A stretch of 64,000 nucleotides of DNA, from the NCBI RefSeq assembly GCF_006542355.1, contig NZ_CP038141.1:1883501-1947500 (forward strand), read 5' to 3'. Under the pieces are notes generated by a model. That model did not search any database. It saw only the letters and a list, made by a program, of their open reading frames with translations, and had not been told where the DNA came from. This document shows positions 1 through 10,600 of the stretch, one piece after another; the stretch's first letter is position 1, and each line of letters starts with the position of its first letter. The position numbers and the translations under genes were made by a program. This stretch comes from Swingsia samuiensis. Lineage in GTDB: Bacteria > Pseudomonadota > Alphaproteobacteria > Acetobacterales > Acetobacteraceae.

Positions 1-272
1 TCTAAAGGAAAATCATGAAATCGAAAGAGAATTTTTCCTGTATCGATTAAATTAGTTTTTACAAAAGGAAAAATATGCGTTGCGAAATGTGCGCAATGTG
101 AACAGGTTAAAGAAAACCACTCGTCTACAATCACTGGTGCTTTAGGATTTCCGAGCGTTCGAGGGGATAGGAGCTTATCATCTAAATGAGATGATGGGTG
201 AGCCAAACTATGCTTAGCCATTGTTAAGATTACTGGTGATGCCAGCAGAAACAGACGGCGTTTTAAAAACAT
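1..272 (-). CDS. DsbA-family thiol-disulfide oxidoreductase (partial, 3' end outside window)
   Basis: Only the first 90 residues are inside the window; the frame runs off the left edge. The start ATG at 272 follows a GGAG eight bases upstream. Residues 4-6 are KRR, followed by a hydrophobic stretch to about residue 18, which looks like a signal peptide. After a linker, a thioredoxin-like strand leads to a C-S-H-C redox motif at residues 57-60, and the visible end has the RFHDFPL stretch seen in DsbA-like proteins. The family oxidises or isomerises cysteines in periplasmic proteins. It lies just downstream of corC on the same strand with a 34-base gap. The fold and CxxC are seen directly; whether it acts as DsbA or as another periplasmic thioredoxin cannot be told from this fragment. 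Confidence 0.8.
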   Translation of the reverse strand, partial: MFLKRRLFLLASPVILTMAKHSLAHPSSHLDDKLLSPRTLGNPKAPVIVDEWFSLTCSHCAHFATHIFPFVKTNLIDTGKILFRFHDFPL

Positions 273-306
273 AGTTTGAACTCCTTATATTAATCGAAAA
301 TGATTA

Positions 307-1242
307 TTAAGAATTATGGTCGTCATCTTGCTGGGAGTGTGGAAGGGACTTCTTCTCCCAGTTTTCAGGAACGCGCATGCGTAAAGCACGAATGTGACGT
401 GCATCTGCATCCAGAACCCTAAACTCTAAACCACTTTCATGTGTCAGAACTTCGTCACGTGCTGGAACATGTTCTGCTAAGCGGAATACAAGACCACCAA
501 CCGTTTCTATCTCTGCTTCTCGCTCAGCATCCGTGAGGACAGCTCCTAAACGTTCTTCAAGTTGTTTAATGGGCAGGCGGGCATCTATATCTGAAGAGCC
601 ATCTGGCCTCTCGGTCCATAAGGCTGTAACGGGATCATCATGTTCGTCTGAAATATCACCAACGATGGTTTCAATCAGGTCTTCAATGGTCACCAGGCCG
701 TCAATGCTGCCATATTCATCAATGACAAGTGCCATATGAATACGCCTTTGCCGCATCTGTAAAAGGAGATCTAGCACCGGGATGGTTGGCGCAATCATTA
801 AGGGTTGGCGTAAGAGGTTCCGGATATCAAATGCTTCTGGGGAATCAACATAAGCGACTAGGTCTTTAACGTGAATCATCCCAGAAATTTCATCGAGCTG
901 TTCACGGTACACCGGCATGCGTGAATGATTTTCGCGTCGCATGTGATTAAGCGCACTTTCAAGAGAGATATTTTCAGGCATGGCAATAATGTCTGCCCGG
1001 GGAATCATAACATCATCTGCTGTAATGTCCCGCAAGTTCAGGACATTCATGATAAGGGCGCTTTCTTGGCGGTCTAACTCGGGCGTATCTCCTGTTTCGT
1101 GAGCGAGTTGAGCAGAGTCCCGGACAAGAGTAGCAATGGAATCACGAAGCTTCTGATCTCGACCACGTCTATTGAAAAGACCAAAAAGCCCTCGTGAATT
1201 TTTTCGAGGTTCTTCAGAAGGCTCTAATATATCGTCACTCAT
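307..1242 (-). CDS. corC: CBS-domain CorC/HlyC-family protein
   Basis: This 311-residue protein has two CBS domains (about residues 75-135 and 143-200, the second with the IDEYGSIDGLVTIEDLIE segment typical of the family) and a C-terminal CorC/HlyC transporter-associated domain (about 210-295). No membrane segment is visible, so it is the soluble CorC type rather than the DUF21-containing type. In enterobacteria CorC is linked to magnesium/cobalt efflux, but the biochemical role is poorly defined. I place the start at ATG 1242, where it overlaps the ybeY stop as ATGA; an in-frame ATG at 1266 is possible but would overlap ybeY by 28 bases. It closes the miaB-phoH-ybeY-corC run. Confidence 0.9.
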   Translation of the reverse strand: MSDDILEPSEEPRKNSRGLFGLFNRRGRDQKLRDSIATLVRDSAQLAHETGDTPELDRQESALIMNVLNLRDITADDVMIPRADIIAMPENISLESALNHMRRENHSRMPVYREQLDEISGMIHVKDLVAYVDSPEAFDIRNLLRQPLMIAPTIPVLDLLLQMRQRRIHMALVIDEYGSIDGLVTIEDLIETIVGDISDEHDDPVTALWTERPDGSSDIDARLPIKQLEERLGAVLTDAEREAEIETVGGLVFRLAEHVPARDEVLTHESGLEFRVLDADARHIRALRMRVPENWEKKSLPHSQQDDDHNS

Positions 1243-1727
1243 GATCGTTTGATTCCCTGTTTCCATGGATCTCCAAAACCAAGCTGGCGCATTGTTCGTG
1301 TTTCAATGCCTTCCATTTCTCTTGCCTCTCCGGGGTGATGATGGTCATACCCGGAAAGGTGAAGGACACCATGAACGACAAGATGTGATAAATGAGCACG
1401 CATGCTACGCTGGGCAGAAACAGCTTCTTTATGAACTGTTTCATATCCCAAAATAATATCTCCTCCATGGAGAGGAGAAAGGGGCTCAAATGTTAATACA
1501 TTTGTAGGTTTGTTTTTATTGCGAAAACGCGAATTGAGCCTCTTAACAACGCGATCTGTCGATAAAAGAACAGTCGGCATTGGAGTATTTTCAAAGTCTG
1601 CCCCTTTTTGACGGGTAACAGCTTGAAACGCACGATAAATGGCACGTTTAGTATTAGGTATAGAAAACCGCCATCGCGGGTCTTCTATAATAATATCAAT
1701 ATCGGCGCGAGTACTTGGAGGTTCCAT
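1239..1727 (-). CDS. ybeY: Endoribonuclease YbeY
   Basis: YbeY is a single-strand endoribonuclease needed for 16S rRNA 3'-end maturation and ribosome quality control. The 162-residue product carries the zinc site H-G-V-L-H-L-x-G-Y-D-H, with H119, H123 and H129 as likely ligands, near the C-terminus as usual. The frame is open further upstream, but the extra sequence lies inside phoH and has no family similarity. ATG 1727 gives the normal length and overlaps the end of phoH by 32 bases. It overlaps corC by ATGA downstream. The pairing with a PhoH-type ATPase is conserved across proteobacteria and suggests a shared role in RNA metabolism. Confidence 0.95.
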   Translation of the reverse strand: MEPPSTRADIDIIIEDPRWRFSIPNTKRAIYRAFQAVTRQKGADFENTPMPTVLLSTDRVVKRLNSRFRNKNKPTNVLTFEPLSPLHGGDIILGYETVHKEAVSAQRSMRAHLSHLVVHGVLHLSGYDHHHPGEAREMEGIETRTMRQLGFGDPWKQGIKRS

Positions 1728-2859
1728 TGTTTTCCTGGCGGGCTCGATCTCGATAAGAATCACGAGGGAGCGGCGCTCTCTGATCATAGGCATCAACAAT
1801 ACGGGCAACCAAAGGATGGCGGACCACATCGCTTGAATGAAAACGGGTGATGCCGATTCCCCGAATTCCGTCTAATGTTTCAACAGCTTCTCTTAATCCA
1901 GATGATACACCGTTTGGCAAGTCAATCTGGCTAAGATCTCCTGTAACAGCCATGCGCGTTCCTTCGCCCATACGGGTAAGAAACATTTTCATTTGTGCAG
2001 GAGTGGTATTTTGGGCTTCATCAAGAATAACATAGGAGTGTGCTAAAGTACGACCTCTCATAAAGGCAAGAGGCGCAACTTCAATTTCCCCAATTCCCAT
2101 TCGACGAATAACCTGATCTCCCGGCATCATGTCATGGAGCGCATCATAGAGGGGACGCAGGTAGGGGTCAATTTTTTCTCGCATGTCTCCGGGAAGGAAG
2201 CCAAGCTTTTCTCCAGCTTCAACCGCCGGCCGAGAAAGGATAATACGATCCACTTGCCCTGCGAGCAGCATGGAAACAGCTTGCGCTACCGCAAGGTAAG
2301 TTTTTCCCGTCCCAGCTGGGCCAATCCCAAAGACCAGTTCTGTGCGTGCTAACATAGCCATATATTCTGCTTGGCCATGGGAGCGAGGCTCTATAATGCC
2401 ACGCTTGGTTCTAATTGTAGGAAGATCGACTACTCCACGTGGTGAGGGAGGAGTATTCTTGGAGTGGGAGTTAGCAACGACCTCTCTGCGGGTGTTCTTT
2501 GCAGTATGATCCCGAGTGTAAGGGTGTTGGGGGAGAGGGGAGCGAGGCAGGGCCGTTAATCGAATAATCCCATCGATTTGGGAGCTATCAATAGAACGGC
2601 CTTCTTCAAGTTGATTATATAAAGAGACAATAGCCGCCTGAGCACGCCCTACGGCTTCATTCTCACCTGAAATGGCAATTTTATTGCCGCGGCACGATAG
2701 ATGGACATCGAATCCGGCTTCAAGTTGAGCGAGGTGCCGGTCGTGGTCTCCAAGAAGGCGTTGGAGTAAAATGTTGTCATTAAAACGTAATGCAACAGTA
2801 CGGTTTCCGTCTGGTCCTTTAGAGGAAGGAGCAGAACTATGCGGAGGCGTTGTTAGCAA
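1696..2859 (-). CDS. phoH: PhoH-family ATPase (YbeZ/PhoL type)
   Basis: This 387-residue protein has an N-terminal KH-like region (about 25-90) and a PhoH ATPase domain with Walker A GPAGTGKT at residues 180-187 and a Walker B-type VILDEAQN further on. Members next to ybeY are thought to be RNA-associated ATPases or helicases; the old phosphate-starvation name does not define function here. The start is a TTG at 2859, seven bases into the end of miaB, with GGAGA about ten bases upstream. No ATG lies nearby that would keep the N-terminal domain. The low-complexity linker at about 103-140 is rich in charged and polar residues. Confidence 0.93.
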   Translation of the reverse strand: MLTTPPHSSAPSSKGPDGNRTVALRFNDNILLQRLLGDHDRHLAQLEAGFDVHLSCRGNKIAISGENEAVGRAQAAIVSLYNQLEEGRSIDSSQIDGIIRLTALPRSPLPQHPYTRDHTAKNTRREVVANSHSKNTPPSPRGVVDLPTIRTKRGIIEPRSHGQAEYMAMLARTELVFGIGPAGTGKTYLAVAQAVSMLLAGQVDRIILSRPAVEAGEKLGFLPGDMREKIDPYLRPLYDALHDMMPGDQVIRRMGIGEIEVAPLAFMRGRTLAHSYVILDEAQNTTPAQMKMFLTRMGEGTRMAVTGDLSQIDLPNGVSSGLREAVETLDGIRGIGITRFHSSDVVRHPLVARIVDAYDQRAPLPRDSYRDRARQENNGTSKYSRRY

Positions 2860-4262
2860 GCGGCAGCTGTCTCCTGAACAATGACGCCGCCAAGTGAGTT
2901 TGTCCGGCGTGTTGTGATAGCAACTTTTACGATGGAACCGATCAGTTCTTCCGGGCCATCGAAGTGTACGGGTTGTAGATAAGGGGAACGACCGGAGAGC
3001 TGTCCAGGTTTCCGACCTTTTCCTGTTATCAAGACTTCTTGGGTTGTGCCCACAAGTTGTTCGTTAAAAGCGTCCTGCTGCTCGCGTAACAGAGCTTGCA
3101 ATTGTGCAAGGCGTCGGTCTTTTACATCTTCTGCCACTTGAAGAGGCTGTCCAGCAGCAGGAGTGCCAGGGCGTGGAGAATATTTAAAGCTGTAAGCACT
3201 CGCAAAGCCAATATCTCTGACGAGTTGCATTGTGGCTTCAAAATCCTCCTCTGTTTCACCGGGATGTCCTACAATGAAGTCAGATGAAAGAGCTAGATCT
3301 GGTCTGACGTCTCGTAAACGGCGGACGATATTGCGGTATTCATCTGCGGTATGGCCACGGTTCATGGCTTTTAAAACATTGTCTGAACCACTTTGGACAG
3401 GTAAATGTAAAAAAGGCATCAAGGCAGAGTTTGTGTGGTGTGCATCAATAAGTGATTGATCCATATCTCTTGGGTGGGACGTCATATAACGAATACGAGC
3501 CAGACCAGGAATTTGGGAAAGCACTTCAGCGAGATACGCTAAGTTAGCGCTTTTCCCAGATCCATCATCTCCATGATATGCGTTTACGTTTTGCCCCAGT
3601 AAGGTAATCTCTTTTACACCACTTGCGACCATTCGCTCCGCCTCAGCGAGGATGGACAGAACCGGTCGGCTGGTTTCAGCGCCTCGTGTGTATGGAACGA
3701 CACAGAACGAGCAAAATTTATCACACCCTTCTTGAACGGTAAGAAATGCGGTTAAATTACCGGCTGTTTGTGGCGCGGCCTCCGTAGGGAGGGCATCAAA
3801 CTTTTCATCTGTAGGGAAGTCTGTTTCAATAACAGCTCCACCGGCACGTGCTGCACGTGCCACCATTTCTGGAAGTTTGTGATAGGTCTGAGGGCCTAAA
3901 ACGAGATCGACATAAGGCGCTCTTGCCAGAATTTCTTTGCCCTCAGCTTGAGCAACACATCCTGCAACTGCAATGATTGTGCGTGGGTGACCTTGCTCAA
4001 TACGTTCGTCTCTAATTTTACGAAGGCGCCCAAGCTCTGAAAAAACCTTTTCTGTCGCGCGTTCGCGGATATGGCAGGTGTTTAGAATAATCATATCGGC
4101 TTCTTCGGCCGTTTCTGCCGGTCCATAGCCTAATGGACGTAAAACATCAGCCATACGCGCGCTGTCATAAACATTCATTTGGCAACCCCATGTAATAACA
4201 TGAAGGCCATGAGTGTTACGTGCGGGGGATGTTTTTGTAGATTCTGGCGAAGAAGCAGTCAC
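2853..4262 (-). CDS. miaB: tRNA (N6-isopentenyl adenosine(37)-C2)-methylthiotransferase MiaB
   Basis: MiaB adds a methylthio group to i6A37 of tRNAs that read UNN codons, using radical SAM chemistry and two [4Fe-4S] clusters. The 469-residue protein shows the UPF0004 domain cysteines (C27 in WGCQMN, C63 in NTC, C102 in AGC), the radical SAM triad C180, C184 and C187 in CDKFCSFC, and a C-terminal TRAM domain (from about residue 395). All six cluster cysteines are present, so it should be active. The likely start is GTG 4262 with GGA eight bases upstream. It heads the phoH-ybeY-corC run. A 207-base gap separates it from the upstream acyltransferase; that gap holds a small ATCACA/TGTGAT inverted repeat (4395-4411) and no other structure I can name. 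Confidence 0.96.
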   Translation of the reverse strand: MTASSPESTKTSPARNTHGLHVITWGCQMNVYDSARMADVLRPLGYGPAETAEEADMIILNTCHIRERATEKVFSELGRLRKIRDERIEQGHPRTIIAVAGCVAQAEGKEILARAPYVDLVLGPQTYHKLPEMVARAARAGGAVIETDFPTDEKFDALPTEAAPQTAGNLTAFLTVQEGCDKFCSFCVVPYTRGAETSRPVLSILAEAERMVASGVKEITLLGQNVNAYHGDDGSGKSANLAYLAEVLSQIPGLARIRYMTSHPRDMDQSLIDAHHTNSALMPFLHLPVQSGSDNVLKAMNRGHTADEYRNIVRRLRDVRPDLALSSDFIVGHPGETEEDFEATMQLVRDIGFASAYSFKYSPRPGTPAAGQPLQVAEDVKDRRLAQLQALLREQQDAFNEQLVGTTQEVLITGKGRKPGQLSGRSPYLQPVHFDGPEELIGSIVKVAITTRRTNSLGGVIVQETAAAC

Positions 4263-4469
4263 AGTTTCGATCCGGGGTTGGCAAAATCACGGCTAGTCAT
4301 CAAGGGAGTGGCTTGTAAGGTCAAGCCTATAATTGAATTGATGCAGTTAAACATGACTGTCCCATTCATGCTTAAGAAGACCCAAGGATGGGTTATCACA
4401 CTCAATGTGATTGGTCATTATTAAAAGCAGAATATTCAAAGAACAAAAAATACGGGCAACTCCAAAACC

Positions 4470-5438
4470 TTACTCTGCTTTTAGAGTAAGGTCTTGTTGA
4501 GGGAGACCGCGGCGTAGGTCGATTGATCCTTGGCTAACGGCATCAAATGTTGCTTGAGAGAGTTCTTTGCGGGATAGAAAATCATCAGGGTTGAGAGGTG
4601 GGTGGAGGATCAGGGTTGCACGCATAGAGCGCCATTGACCAAGCGCCCACAGGTGGGGAGCAAACCCCATATCACCATACCACGCAAAAAGTTTACGTTG
4701 ATTTCGGCCAACCGGTAACCCCTCTAATTCGTCATAAACAAGAGAGACAGGCTGAATTAAAACAGGAGGCGGTTTGGGGGTATTATCTTGTTCTCGTTTG
4801 CTCGGTTTAGCGATGGCAAAAAATGAAGACATGAAAGGGAGTACTTGTGCGCCATCAGAAGTGGTGCCTTCAGGGAAAAGAATAATGTTATCCCCGCTCC
4901 ATAAGCGATCTGTCATGCTATGGAGTTCACGTCCGGTACTGCGTCGATTACGACTAACAAAAATGGTGCGTCCCAAGCGTGCGACCATACCAATCATAGG
5001 CCATGTGCCAACTTCGCCTTTTGAGATGAATACGGCCTCAAGAACACTGCCAATGCTTAGGATATCTAACCAAGAGGTATGGTTTGAAACGTAAATAACT
5101 GGCCTTTGGCCCTCTTTCACGTTTTGAGGTGAGAGCATTTTGCCCGCAGGCTTGCCAATAACTCGGATACGCAAACCAAAAATACGACTAACAACAGACC
5201 AGAAGACACGAGGAAATTTAACTTTTCCAGTCCCTGGGAGTTGGATCAAAATGTACTGAAAAATACTTGATCCCAAAGTCCAGAATACAATAACTCCGAG
5301 CCGGACAAGGAAGAAGCTCTTACTAAAAACAGAAGAAATTTGGTTTTCTTTTGTCGGGGGAGCAAAAGCATCACCGTCAAGCGCGGGTCTACTTTGGTTG
5401 CGGCGATTGGGAGCCTGAGAAGGAGTTCGGTAAGACAT
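4470..5438 (-). CDS. plsC: 1-acyl-sn-glycerol-3-phosphate acyltransferase (PlsC family)
   Basis: The 322-residue protein belongs to the PlsC acyltransferase family, which acylates lysophosphatidate to phosphatidate at the inner membrane. The catalytic H-x4-D is at H120-D125 in the segment NHTSWLD, and the FPEGTT substrate motif is at 188-193. A hydrophobic segment at about 43-66 is a likely membrane anchor. The N-terminal 35 residues are polar and rich in Q, R and P. It is divergent from tamA with a 71-base gap. In alphaproteobacteria a PlsC homologue next to miaB is common, and other relatives acylate lyso-ornithine lipids, so the exact acceptor is inferred. Confidence 0.88.
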   Translation of the reverse strand: MSYRTPSQAPNRRNQSRPALDGDAFAPPTKENQISSVFSKSFFLVRLGVIVFWTLGSSIFQYILIQLPGTGKVKFPRVFWSVVSRIFGLRIRVIGKPAGKMLSPQNVKEGQRPVIYVSNHTSWLDILSIGSVLEAVFISKGEVGTWPMIGMVARLGRTIFVSRNRRSTGRELHSMTDRLWSGDNIILFPEGTTSDGAQVLPFMSSFFAIAKPSKREQDNTPKPPPVLIQPVSLVYDELEGLPVGRNQRKLFAWYGDMGFAPHLWALGQWRSMRATLILHPPLNPDDFLSRKELSQATFDAVSQGSIDLRRGLPQQDLTLKAE

Positions 5439-5509
5439 CGGATTTTAATGATACGAATTTTCATCATCAGAAACAATCTAGTTTCATCTTCTTACGTTAA
5501 TAAAATCTA

Positions 5510-7612
5510 ATGCTGCTCATAAAAGATACGCAGCTCTTTCTTAAAATTGGCGTTGTGGGTTTCTTGGTGAAAACAAGCCGTTACTTAATTATTTTTTGCT
5601 CTCTTGTTGTGAGTAGCCTGTCAGGCACTTGCTTTCCCTTCAGAGGTTACGCCGATTCTCTGAAGGAGGAGGGCACCGAAAAAACTAAAACCTTAGGATA
5701 TAAGGTTGCAATTGAGCCAACTAAAGACAGTGCTTTAGATGCAGCGATTGCGGCCTCATCACAGCTTTCAACATTGCAGGAAACCCAAAAAGTGGGAGCG
5801 TATGCTCTTACAGGACGGATTAATGGTGATTACGATCGTGTAGATGCCGCTTTGCAGTCACAGGGGTATTATGCCGGGGCGGTAGCGATTAAGGTACAGG
5901 TTGATGGCCATGAATTGGACGGCAGAAGCCCACAGCTACCAGAAGCTCTTCAAGCTGCCCGGGATAATCAGAAAATAAAAATTTCAGTTTCTGTTGAGGC
6001 CGGCCAGAAGTTTCATTTAGGTCGTATTATTTTAACCACCCCTCCCAAGGTTTTAGAAAAATCGGGCACTAAAAACGATAAAGGGCAACAAGTCTCAGTA
6101 AAAACGTCTGATCAGGCTGAAAAACAAGGGGAGCCAGTCACTTTATCCTCAGAAGAACAAAAAGCATTTAATTTAGTATCTGGGCAACCTGCCGTGGCAG
6201 GAGATGTGTTAGCCGCACAAAATAATTTGCTTAATCAGCTGCAAGAAGAGGGGTACGCCGTTGCGTCTGTCTCAACTCCTTTGGCGTATCTAAAACCGGC
6301 TTCCCATAGTTTGGATGTTGTGTTTCGGGTAGGGCGCGGGCCAAAGGTCGTTATTGGACCGATGAGTATGAGTGGATTAAAGAAAGTCCATGAAACATAT
6401 TTAAAGCGTCGTTTAACGTTACAAGAAGGACAGCTTTATCAACCGTCAAAAATTGAACAGGCGCGTCAGGATCTGACCTCAACGGGTGTCTTTTCAGCGG
6501 TTCAGGTGAAGAATGCTCCTCCTATTATTACGCTTGCATCAGGAAAATCTCTTGTTCCGGGGATAGTGCAGGCGATGCCTTTGGATTTTGATTTTCATGA
6601 GACCAAAAGACACACGCTAACAGCAGAAGCCGGATACTCAACAGATTTGGGTGGGCGTGCTGGCGTAAGTTGGACGCATCATAATTTATTTGGCAATGCG
6701 GAACAATTGAAACTAGCGGTTCTGGCAACGGGATTAGGTGGGTCGGCTCAGCAAGGCTTAGGGTATGATGCATATGCGGATTTCACGAAACCTGACTTTT
6801 TAAGAAAAGATCAAAGCCTCAATCTTCGTATCGAAGCCGTGCGGCAATTGCTTTATTCGTATCATCAGAATGCTATTTTGGCGCGAGGTGGTATAGGGCG
6901 GCATTTTGGTAAGTATTGGTATATTTCAGCGGGTTTGATGGGGATACAGGAACAGATCAAGCAGTTTGGTGATAAGAGAAATTATTTTATTGCTTCCATC
7001 CCCCTTGTCGCAACATATGATAGCACAGGTCTTTCTAACCCGATTGACCCTGCAACGCATGGGATACGTGCTTCTATTACAGCTAGCCCGTCTATGTCTT
7101 TTGAGCACAAAACATCGTTCTTTGCTCTTCTGACGGCGCAAGTTTCAACATATTATGACCTAGCCCGACTTGGATGGACGAAGCCGGGAAATAGTATCAT
7201 AGCGGTGCGTGGAATTGTTGGATCAGTGCAGGGTGCATCAACCTATGACATTCCACCTGATCAGCGCTTATATGCGGGTGGTCCTGCGACTGTTCGTGGT
7301 TTCCGTTACCAAGGTGTCGGCCCCCAGTATGGGGATACGAAATACGCAATTGGCGGAACATCCATGGATGCAGGAACTCTTGAATTTCGTCAAAGGTTAC
7401 CAAAAAATTTGGGGATGGCCGCTTTCGTTGACGCTGGCCAAGTAAGTACAAAATCAACGCCAGGGCATGGTACTGTTCGCGTCGGGTATGGAGCGGGTGT
7501 GCGTTATTATACCCCAATTGGCCCCGTACGTGTGGATGTGGCTCTTCCTGTTAACCGTCCTCCGCATGGTGGAAAATGGGAGCTTTATATTGGTTTGGGG
7601 GAGACATTCTAA
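5510..7612 (+). CDS. tamA: Translocation and assembly module outer membrane protein TamA (Omp85 family)
   Basis: TamA is an Omp85-superfamily outer-membrane protein that works with TamB in assembly of outer-membrane proteins or in phospholipid transport to the outer membrane. The product has a hydrophobic N-terminal segment (about 24-42), POTRA-like repeats (about 75-335) and a C-terminal beta-barrel (about 365-700). The conserved loop-6 VRGF motif is at about residue 595, and the chain ends with aromatic F as expected. ATG 5510 lacks a clear ribosome site. An in-frame GTG at 5567 has GGG seven bases upstream and would give a better signal peptide (KTSR then hydrophobic), so the true start may be there. 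Its stop overlaps the tamB start. Confidence 0.92.
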   Translation: MLLIKDTQLFLKIGVVGFLVKTSRYLIIFCSLVVSSLSGTCFPFRGYADSLKEEGTEKTKTLGYKVAIEPTKDSALDAAIAASSQLSTLQETQKVGAYALTGRINGDYDRVDAALQSQGYYAGAVAIKVQVDGHELDGRSPQLPEALQAARDNQKIKISVSVEAGQKFHLGRIILTTPPKVLEKSGTKNDKGQQVSVKTSDQAEKQGEPVTLSSEEQKAFNLVSGQPAVAGDVLAAQNNLLNQLQEEGYAVASVSTPLAYLKPASHSLDVVFRVGRGPKVVIGPMSMSGLKKVHETYLKRRLTLQEGQLYQPSKIEQARQDLTSTGVFSAVQVKNAPPIITLASGKSLVPGIVQAMPLDFDFHETKRHTLTAEAGYSTDLGGRAGVSWTHHNLFGNAEQLKLAVLATGLGGSAQQGLGYDAYADFTKPDFLRKDQSLNLRIEAVRQLLYSYHQNAILARGGIGRHFGKYWYISAGLMGIQEQIKQFGDKRNYFIASIPLVATYDSTGLSNPIDPATHGIRASITASPSMSFEHKTSFFALLTAQVSTYYDLARLGWTKPGNSIIAVRGIVGSVQGASTYDIPPDQRLYAGGPATVRGFRYQGVGPQYGDTKYAIGGTSMDAGTLEFRQRLPKNLGMAAFVDAGQVSTKSTPGHGTVRVGYGAGVRYYTPIGPVRVDVALPVNRPPHGGKWELYIGLGETF

Positions 7613-10600
7613 TGCATATTGTTAAGAAAATTCTCCGAATATTAGCAATTATTATTGCTGTTTTATTAGGCGTGCTGGGGCTGGCGATTGGTGTTGTTCT
7701 TATCGGCATTAATGTTGGAGCGGGGCAGCGCTACATAGAAGAAAAGATTGATCCATGGACAGGCGGAATGGTTCAAATATCAGGCCTGTCTGGAACCTTG
7801 CCTCAAAATCTAGGGCTAGATACTCTTAAAATTAAAGATGCCAAAGGCGTTTGGCTGGAAATAGATCACCTACATCTGAAGTGGTCCCCGCTTGCATTAA
7901 TCGGCATGGACGCCAAAATCCACACGCTAAGTGCAGACCGTTTGGTTTTTTCGAGGCTGCCCTTTTCCTCACCTGAGCCACAAGCTCCGACAAGTTCTGC
8001 CCCTTCTGGGCCAACGAAATTAAAAATAAAAGTTGATCTAACGCATCTGCACATAGGACGTTTGGAAATAGGGGATGCCTTAATAGGTCAGTCAGCGGCA
8101 TTTACTGCGGATGGGAATGCAAATATCTCATCCATTGCACCGTTTATCGATGGTGTGACGCTGAAAAACCTTCCGAAGATGAAGATTGATTTGCACATCA
8201 AACGTCTTGATGCTGACGGAGACCTTAATCTTTCTGCTGCTACCCCAAGTCAACAGGTTCATTTAGCTTTAGATTATCATGAAGGCATAAATGGCTTTGT
8301 CAGTTCGTTAGGAAAACTACCTCAGCTGGATCCGATAGACCTTCATTTGGCGATGCAGGGCCCTTGGACAGGCGCTGTTACAGAGTTTGGACTGCATTCT
8401 GGAGCAATACAAAGCCACTTAAATGGAACGATAAATCTTGTTTCGAATAAGGCTGACCTGCATGTAACTGCTCATGCCCCCACAATGACGTTACAACCGG
8501 GTATTGGATGGAATGATATTTCTCTTGAGACCGATTTGCATGGCCCCTTTATTGCTCCTGTAGGAACAGGGAGTTTAAATATTGATAGTCTAGCTATTAA
8601 CGATATTTTGGTAGGCCATTTACATACTTCCTTTCAGGGAAGCGCTGGTAAGAAAGCAGAAGATACTGTTGCTTCGTTACAAACCGTTATTGATGGGTTA
8701 AGAATTCCGGGTAGTGCGCCCACTTTGTTGGCTGCTGCACCTATTAAAGTAAATGTTATATCTTATCCATTGCGAGATACGCAGCCCGTTGAGGCTGTTT
8801 TAGACCATCCATTGGTGCACTTAGGTGCTCAGGTTAATGTAAAACCTGCCGCGCATGGCCATGTGACCTTAGAACTACCTAATGTAAAGCCGCTGGCAGC
8901 ATTAGGAAAAACGGATCTGCAAGGAAAAGTAGCGTTGAAGGCAGATTTTGCTTTGCCAGCAAAAGCGCAAGATGACTTAACGCTTACGACTACAGGAAAA
9001 ATAGCAATTACAGGGGGGCAAGAGCAGGCAGTCCATTTGATAGGTAAAGAGGGAACCCTCTCTTTAGATTTAAAAAAATCAGCTAATAATATCATTACAG
9101 TCAAACGCTTGGCGCTGGATGGAAAAGCATTACATGTTTTAATGTCAACTATTGTCGATCTAGCACATCAAAACCGTATGCAGACCATTGCAAGTGTTGC
9201 TTTACCAGATTTGTCTCAGGTTGCACCAATGCTGTGTGGAAATATTAATCTAGACGCGCAGGCTAATGGTCCAACAGATGATCTTGCCGTAAAAACAGAT
9301 ATTAAAGGTGAGTTTGGAACCAAAGATGTTCCTAAAGGGCCATTGGCACTTAATGCTGATTTTCAACATTTACCTTCTGCACCTCAAGGAACGTTAAAGG
9401 TGCAGGGTGTATTGGATCGACGCCCTCTTATTTTAGCCACTCGTGTTGAGAAAGATCTAAAAGGTGTGATGCATGTTCAATTGGATCAGTTGTCTTGGAA
9501 TAGTTTGCTAGGAAAAGGAGCGTTGCGCTTACCTGTAGGGGCGAAAGTGCCTCTGGGTGATCTTGATCTAAAAATTTCCAACTTGGCTGATTTTCAAAAG
9601 TTTGTTGGACAACCGGTAAAAGGACGGTTGGCATTAGCCATTCATACAACGGAGGTGCCATCCGCTCCTCCGGTCGTTGCTTTAGGGTTGGATGGTTCTT
9701 TGGGGACACAACAAGTTACGATCAGCTCTCTTAATTTAAAGGGGAAAGTAACAAACCCTCTTGATAACCCTACGCCTGATTTAAGTGTGGCTGTTGCTGG
9801 AATTCGAACTCAAGATATTTCTGGTCAAGCAAAGGCAACGGTTAAAGGCCCACAGTCTGCAATGGCCATTACTCTACAAGGCGCGTTTCAAAATGTGATG
9901 GGTTCGCCGGCGAATATAGATACTGCATTGCTGTTGGACCTCTTAAAAAAGACAGTCCGTATTGATCGTTTGGCAGCGCTTGCAAAAGAAGAGTCTATCC
10001 GGTTAGGAGCCCCTGCCAAGGTCTCTTTTGGGGATATTATGGGGGTAGACCGTCTGCGTTTAACCGTCGCGCCTCGTGGAGTAGCGCCTGCTACTTTTGA
10101 TATTGGTGGAACGTTAAAACCACGATTAGCTTTGAATGCAACGATTGATCATGTCACGCCTGCAATAGCAAAGCCTTTTTCGCCTGAATTAGATGCTCTT
10201 GGTGTTATTTCTGCACAAGCAAATTTAACGGGAACGCTAAATAACCCAAGTGGGAAAGTGTCGCTTGTTGGCCGAGGCTTGCGTATGCGAAGGGGAGTGG
10301 CTGCGTCACTTCCTGCAGCAGAGATATTGGCCAATGTTGGATTGGCGGGGCAAACAGCTAGAGTTGATACAACCCTCAAGGCTGGCTCTAAAATTGCTTT
10401 AGCTGTGCGCGGTGTGGCTCCTTTATCAAAGGATGGAAATATCGCTTTAGATACAACGGGGCATGTAGATCTTTCTGTTGCCAATTCTGTTTTGGGCGCA
10501 AACGGGATGGAAACGCGTGGGCACATTGCTTTGAATATGCATGTGGGAGGGTCTGCTGCTCAGCCGCGGGCAACAGGACAGATTGGCCTTCATAACGTGG

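Noticed and set aside
4395..4411. ATCACA/TGTGAT inverted repeat upstream of miaB as a CRP-type site
   Set aside because: The half-sites are in the wrong orientation for the TGTGA-N6-TCACA consensus; no clear regulator site.
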